Shown: positions 10,175 through 12,189 of the stretch, one piece after another
How the letters are laid out: every line of letters begins with the position of its first letter
Numbering within the stretch: position 1 is the stretch's first letter
DNA from: QNFN01 sp033722135
GTDB lineage: Bacteria; Pseudomonadota; Gammaproteobacteria; QNFN01
NCBI GenBank assembly: GCA_033722135.1
Contig: JAWVZO010000067.1
Location: 1 to 12,189 of the forward strand
DNA: 12,189 nt
Reading direction: 5' to 3'
Position numbers and translations under genes: made by a program
The notes under the pieces: generated by a model
Databases searched by the model: none
The model's input: only the letters and a program-made list of their open reading frames with translations
Told to the model about the DNA's origin: nothing

Positions 10175-11425
10175 ATGCCCATCGAAGTCCGAGTGCCCGT
10201 CCTGCCCGAATCCGTCGCGGAGGGAACCCTCCTGAACTGGCACAAGAAGCCCGGCGACGCCGTCAGCCGGGACGAGAACCTGGTCGACATCGAGACCGAC
10301 AAGGTCGTGCTCGAGGTCCCGGCGCCCCAGGACGGCGTGCTGGCCGAGATCCTCAAGAACGAGGGCGACACCGTCGCGGGCGAGGACGTGATCGCGATGC
10401 TCGACACCGACGCCAAGGCGCCCGCGAAGGGCAAGGGCGACGACGGCAAGGAGGACAAGAAGGAAGCCAAGGGCGAAACCTCGCAGGCGCCTGACCTGAG
10501 CCCCGCCGTGCGCAAGCTGGTCGCCGAGCACGACCTCGACCCGAGCAAGATCACCGGCAGCGGCAAGGGCGGCCGCATCCTCAAGGAGGACGTGCTCAAG
10601 TACCTCGAGGAGCAGGAATCGGCGCCTAGCGGCAAGGCCAAGCCCGAGCCCGAGCCCGAACCGGAAGCCAAGGCCGAGGCGCCCTCCCGTCCCACCACCG
10701 AGCCCGCGGTCCCGCTCGGCGAGCGCGCCGAGCAGCGCGTGCCGATGACCCGCCTGCGCGCGCGCATCGCCGAGCGCCTGGTCGAGGCGCAGCACACCGC
10801 CGCCATGCTGACCACCTTCAACGAGGTCAACATGCAGCCGGTCATGGAACTGCGCAAGCGTTACAAGGACAAGTTCGAGAAGGACAACGAGGGCGTCCGC
10901 CTCGGCTTCATGTCGTTCTTCATCAAGGCGGCGATCGCCGGGCTGCAGCGCTACCCCGAGGTCAACGCCTCGATCGACGGCACCGACATCGTCTACCACG
11001 GGTACTACGACGTCGGTGTCGCCGTCTCCGGCCCGCGCGGCCTGGTCGTGCCGATCCTGCGCGACTGCGACCAGATGAGCTTCGCCGACATCGAGGGCGG
11101 CATCACCGAGTTCGGCAAGAAGGCGCAGGCCGGGCAGCTGACCATGGACGACCTGACCGGTGGCACCTTCACGATCTCCAACGGCGGCGTGTTCGGCTCG
11201 CTGGTCTCGACGCCGATCCTCAATCCGCCGCAGAGCGCCATCCTCGGCATGCACAAGATCCAGGAGCGCCCGGTGGTCGAGAACGGCGAGATCGTCGTCC
11301 GCCCGATGATGTACCTCGCGCTGACCTACGATCACCGCATCATCGACGGCCGCGAGGCGGTCCGCTTCCTGGTCACGATCAAGGAGGCGCTGGAAGACCC
11401 GGCGCGGCTGCTGCTGCAGGTCTGA
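10175..11425 (+). CDS. sucB: 2-oxoglutarate dehydrogenase E2 (dihydrolipoamide succinyltransferase)
   Basis: E2 core enzyme (416 residues) that accepts the succinyl group from SucA on its lipoyl arm and passes it to CoA. It has one lipoyl domain (1-78) with lipoylated Lys43 in IETDKVVLEV, a charged Lys/Asp/Glu-rich linker (80-105), a peripheral-subunit-binding domain (107-144, LSPAVRKLVAEHDLDPSKITGSGKGGRI), and a second linker containing a Pro-Glu repeat run (about 157-164). The acyltransferase domain follows to the C-terminus with the catalytic His387 and Asp391 of DHRIIDG. The C-terminus (RLLLQV) is typical for E2o. GAGAG lies nine bases upstream of the ATG. It is 59 bases downstream of sucA and 67 bases upstream of lpd, the conserved order of the complex. 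Confidence 0.97.
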   Translation: MPIEVRVPVLPESVAEGTLLNWHKKPGDAVSRDENLVDIETDKVVLEVPAPQDGVLAEILKNEGDTVAGEDVIAMLDTDAKAPAKGKGDDGKEDKKEAKGETSQAPDLSPAVRKLVAEHDLDPSKITGSGKGGRILKEDVLKYLEEQESAPSGKAKPEPEPEPEAKAEAPSRPTTEPAVPLGERAEQRVPMTRLRARIAERLVEAQHTAAMLTTFNEVNMQPVMELRKRYKDKFEKDNEGVRLGFMSFFIKAAIAGLQRYPEVNASIDGTDIVYHGYYDVGVAVSGPRGLVVPILRDCDQMSFADIEGGITEFGKKAQAGQLTMDDLTGGTFTISNGGVFGSLVSTPILNPPQSAILGMHKIQERPVVENGEIVVRPMMYLALTYDHRIIDGREAVRFLVTIKEALEDPARLLLQV

Positions 11426-11438
11426 GCGCAACACAACG

Positions 11439-11468
11439 GGGGCCGCATCCGGCAACGGGTGCGGCCCC
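11439..11468 (+). promoter_or_regulatory. Strong stem-loop between sucB and lpd
   Basis: GGGGCCGCATCC and GGGTGCGGCCCC pair over 12 positions (one U-G wobble) around the 6-base loop GGCAAC. It begins 13 bases after the sucB stop. The following bases (GGCTTCTCC) are not a U-tract, and the lpd ribosome site lies only 11 bases later. It may be a partial terminator or an RNA-stability element that sets the level of lpd relative to sucAB. Confidence 0.6.
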
Positions 11469-11478
11469 GGCTTCTCCG

Positions 11479-11483
11479 GGAGG
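11479..11483 (+). promoter_or_regulatory. Ribosome binding site of lpd
   Basis: GGAGG, within GGGAGGGA, ends nine bases before the ATG at 11493 and fixes the start of the otherwise unterminated frame. Confidence 0.7.
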
Positions 11484-11492
11484 GAATTTGAG

Positions 11493-12189
11493 ATGTCCAA
11501 GTCCTATGACGTCGTCGTCATCGGTGCCGGCCCGGCCGGCTACGTCGCCGCGATCCGCGCGGCCCAGCTCGGCCTGAAGACGGCCTGCGTCGACCGCTGG
11601 ATCAACAAGCAGGGCGAGCCCGCGCTCGGCGGCACCTGCCTCAACGTCGGCTGCATTCCCTCCAAGGCGCTGCTCGAGTCTTCCGAGCACTACCACGAGC
11701 TGCTGCACGGTCTCGGCGAACACGGCATCAGCGCCAAGTCGGTGTCTATCGACATCGAGAAGATGATCGCGCGCAAGGACAAGATCGTCAGCGACCTGAC
11801 CGGCGGCATCAAGCAGCTGTTCAAGGCCAACAAGATCGACTGGGTCCAGGGCCGCGGCCGGCTGCTGGCCGGCAAGAAGGTCGAGGTGACGCCGAACGGC
11901 GCCGACCAGCCGAGCGAGACGCTGAGCGCCGGCGCGGTGATCCTCGCCAGCGGCTCGCGCCCGATCGACATCCCTGCCGCGCGCATCGACCACGAACGCG
12001 TGCTCGACTCGAGCGGCGCGCTGGAGCTGACCAAGGTGCCGAAGAAGCTGGGCGTCATCGGCGCGGGCGTCATCGGCGTCGAGCTCGGCAGCGTCTGGCA
12101 GCGGCTCGGTTCCGAGGTGATCCTGCTCGAGGCCCAGGACGAGTTCATGCCGCTCGCCGACACCCAGATCGCGCGCGAGTCGCTGCGCC
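11493..12189 (+). CDS. lpd: Dihydrolipoyl dehydrogenase E3 (3' partial)
   Basis: FAD-dependent disulfide oxidoreductase that reoxidises the E2 dihydrolipoyl group and reduces NAD+. The first 232 codons are present and the frame is open to the window edge; the family is about 470-480 residues, so about half is missing. The N-terminal FAD-binding motif is GAGPAGYVAA (11-20). The redox-active pair is Cys49 and Cys54 in GGTCLNVGCIPSK, preceded by a short insertion (WINKQGEPA) seen in proteobacterial E3s of this operon type. The NAD-binding glycine motif is GAGVIG (190-195). The strong ribosome site and position after sucB identify it as E3 of the 2-oxoglutarate dehydrogenase complex; it may also serve pyruvate dehydrogenase or the glycine cleavage system. 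Confidence 0.95.
   Translation, partial: MSKSYDVVVIGAGPAGYVAAIRAAQLGLKTACVDRWINKQGEPALGGTCLNVGCIPSKALLESSEHYHELLHGLGEHGISAKSVSIDIEKMIARKDKIVSDLTGGIKQLFKANKIDWVQGRGRLLAGKKVEVTPNGADQPSETLSAGAVILASGSRPIDIPAARIDHERVLDSSGALELTKVPKKLGVIGAGVIGVELGSVWQRLGSEVILLEAQDEFMPLADTQIARESLR

Noticed and set aside
10640..10666. Short tandem Pro-Glu codon repeat in sucB as a repeat element
   Set aside because: It is in frame within the flexible E2 linker, where such Pro/Glu runs are common, so it is part of the protein rather than a DNA repeat.
11439..11468. Intrinsic transcription terminator ending the sucAB transcript
   Set aside because: The stem is strong but no U-tract follows, and lpd begins directly afterwards with an excellent ribosome site, so it is listed as a regulatory stem-loop instead.

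Overview
The window is GC-rich (by eye well above 60% GC), gene-dense bacterial chromosome. The protein types (a sucA-sucB-lpd oxoglutarate dehydrogenase cluster, a regulatory [NiFe] hydrogenase with its NtrC-type regulator, NikR, and a GcvT-like protein beside a methylenetetrahydrofolate reductase) fit a proteobacterium. I lean towards a gammaproteobacterium, with no marker gene to fix the family. No tRNA, rRNA, insertion sequence, phage gene or CRISPR array is visible, and no stretch longer than 300 bases lacks a gene.

Left part (1-1841, + strand): the 3' portion of a GcvT/DmdA-type tetrahydrofolate-dependent methyltransferase, followed closely by a divergent methylenetetrahydrofolate reductase. 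Together they look like a module that moves a methyl group onto tetrahydrofolate and oxidises it into the one-carbon pool. The methyl donor cannot be read from the sequence.

Middle part (1864-7035, - strand), in order of transcription from 7035 downwards: nikR (nickel-responsive repressor), hupR/hoxA (sigma54-type response regulator), hupU/hoxB and hupV/hoxC (small and large subunits of the H2-sensing hydrogenase), then after a 140-base gap a separately promoted outer-membrane-type lipoprotein. hupR, hupU and hupV are spaced or overlapped so tightly (1-base gap, 4-base ATGA overlap) that they must be one operon. The large subunit stops directly after the CTVH motif with no cleavable tail, and the small subunit has no Tat signal, both hallmarks of the cytoplasmic regulatory type. 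The partner histidine kinase (HupT/HoxJ) and any energy-converting hydrogenase are absent from the window.

Right part (7275-12189, + strand): sucA, sucB and the start of lpd, giving E1, E2 and E3 of the 2-oxoglutarate dehydrogenase complex. The two spacers in this operon each contain a strong GC hairpin without a U-tract. The 239-base divergent region between nikR and sucA has an AT-rich island with a perfect 6-bp inverted repeat and is the main regulatory region of the window.

The system most worth attention is the compact nikR-hupR-hupU-hupV block, a nickel sensor next to a hydrogen sensor, with a His-rich tail on NikR and no adjacent kinase. The components are known families; the arrangement is the unusual part.
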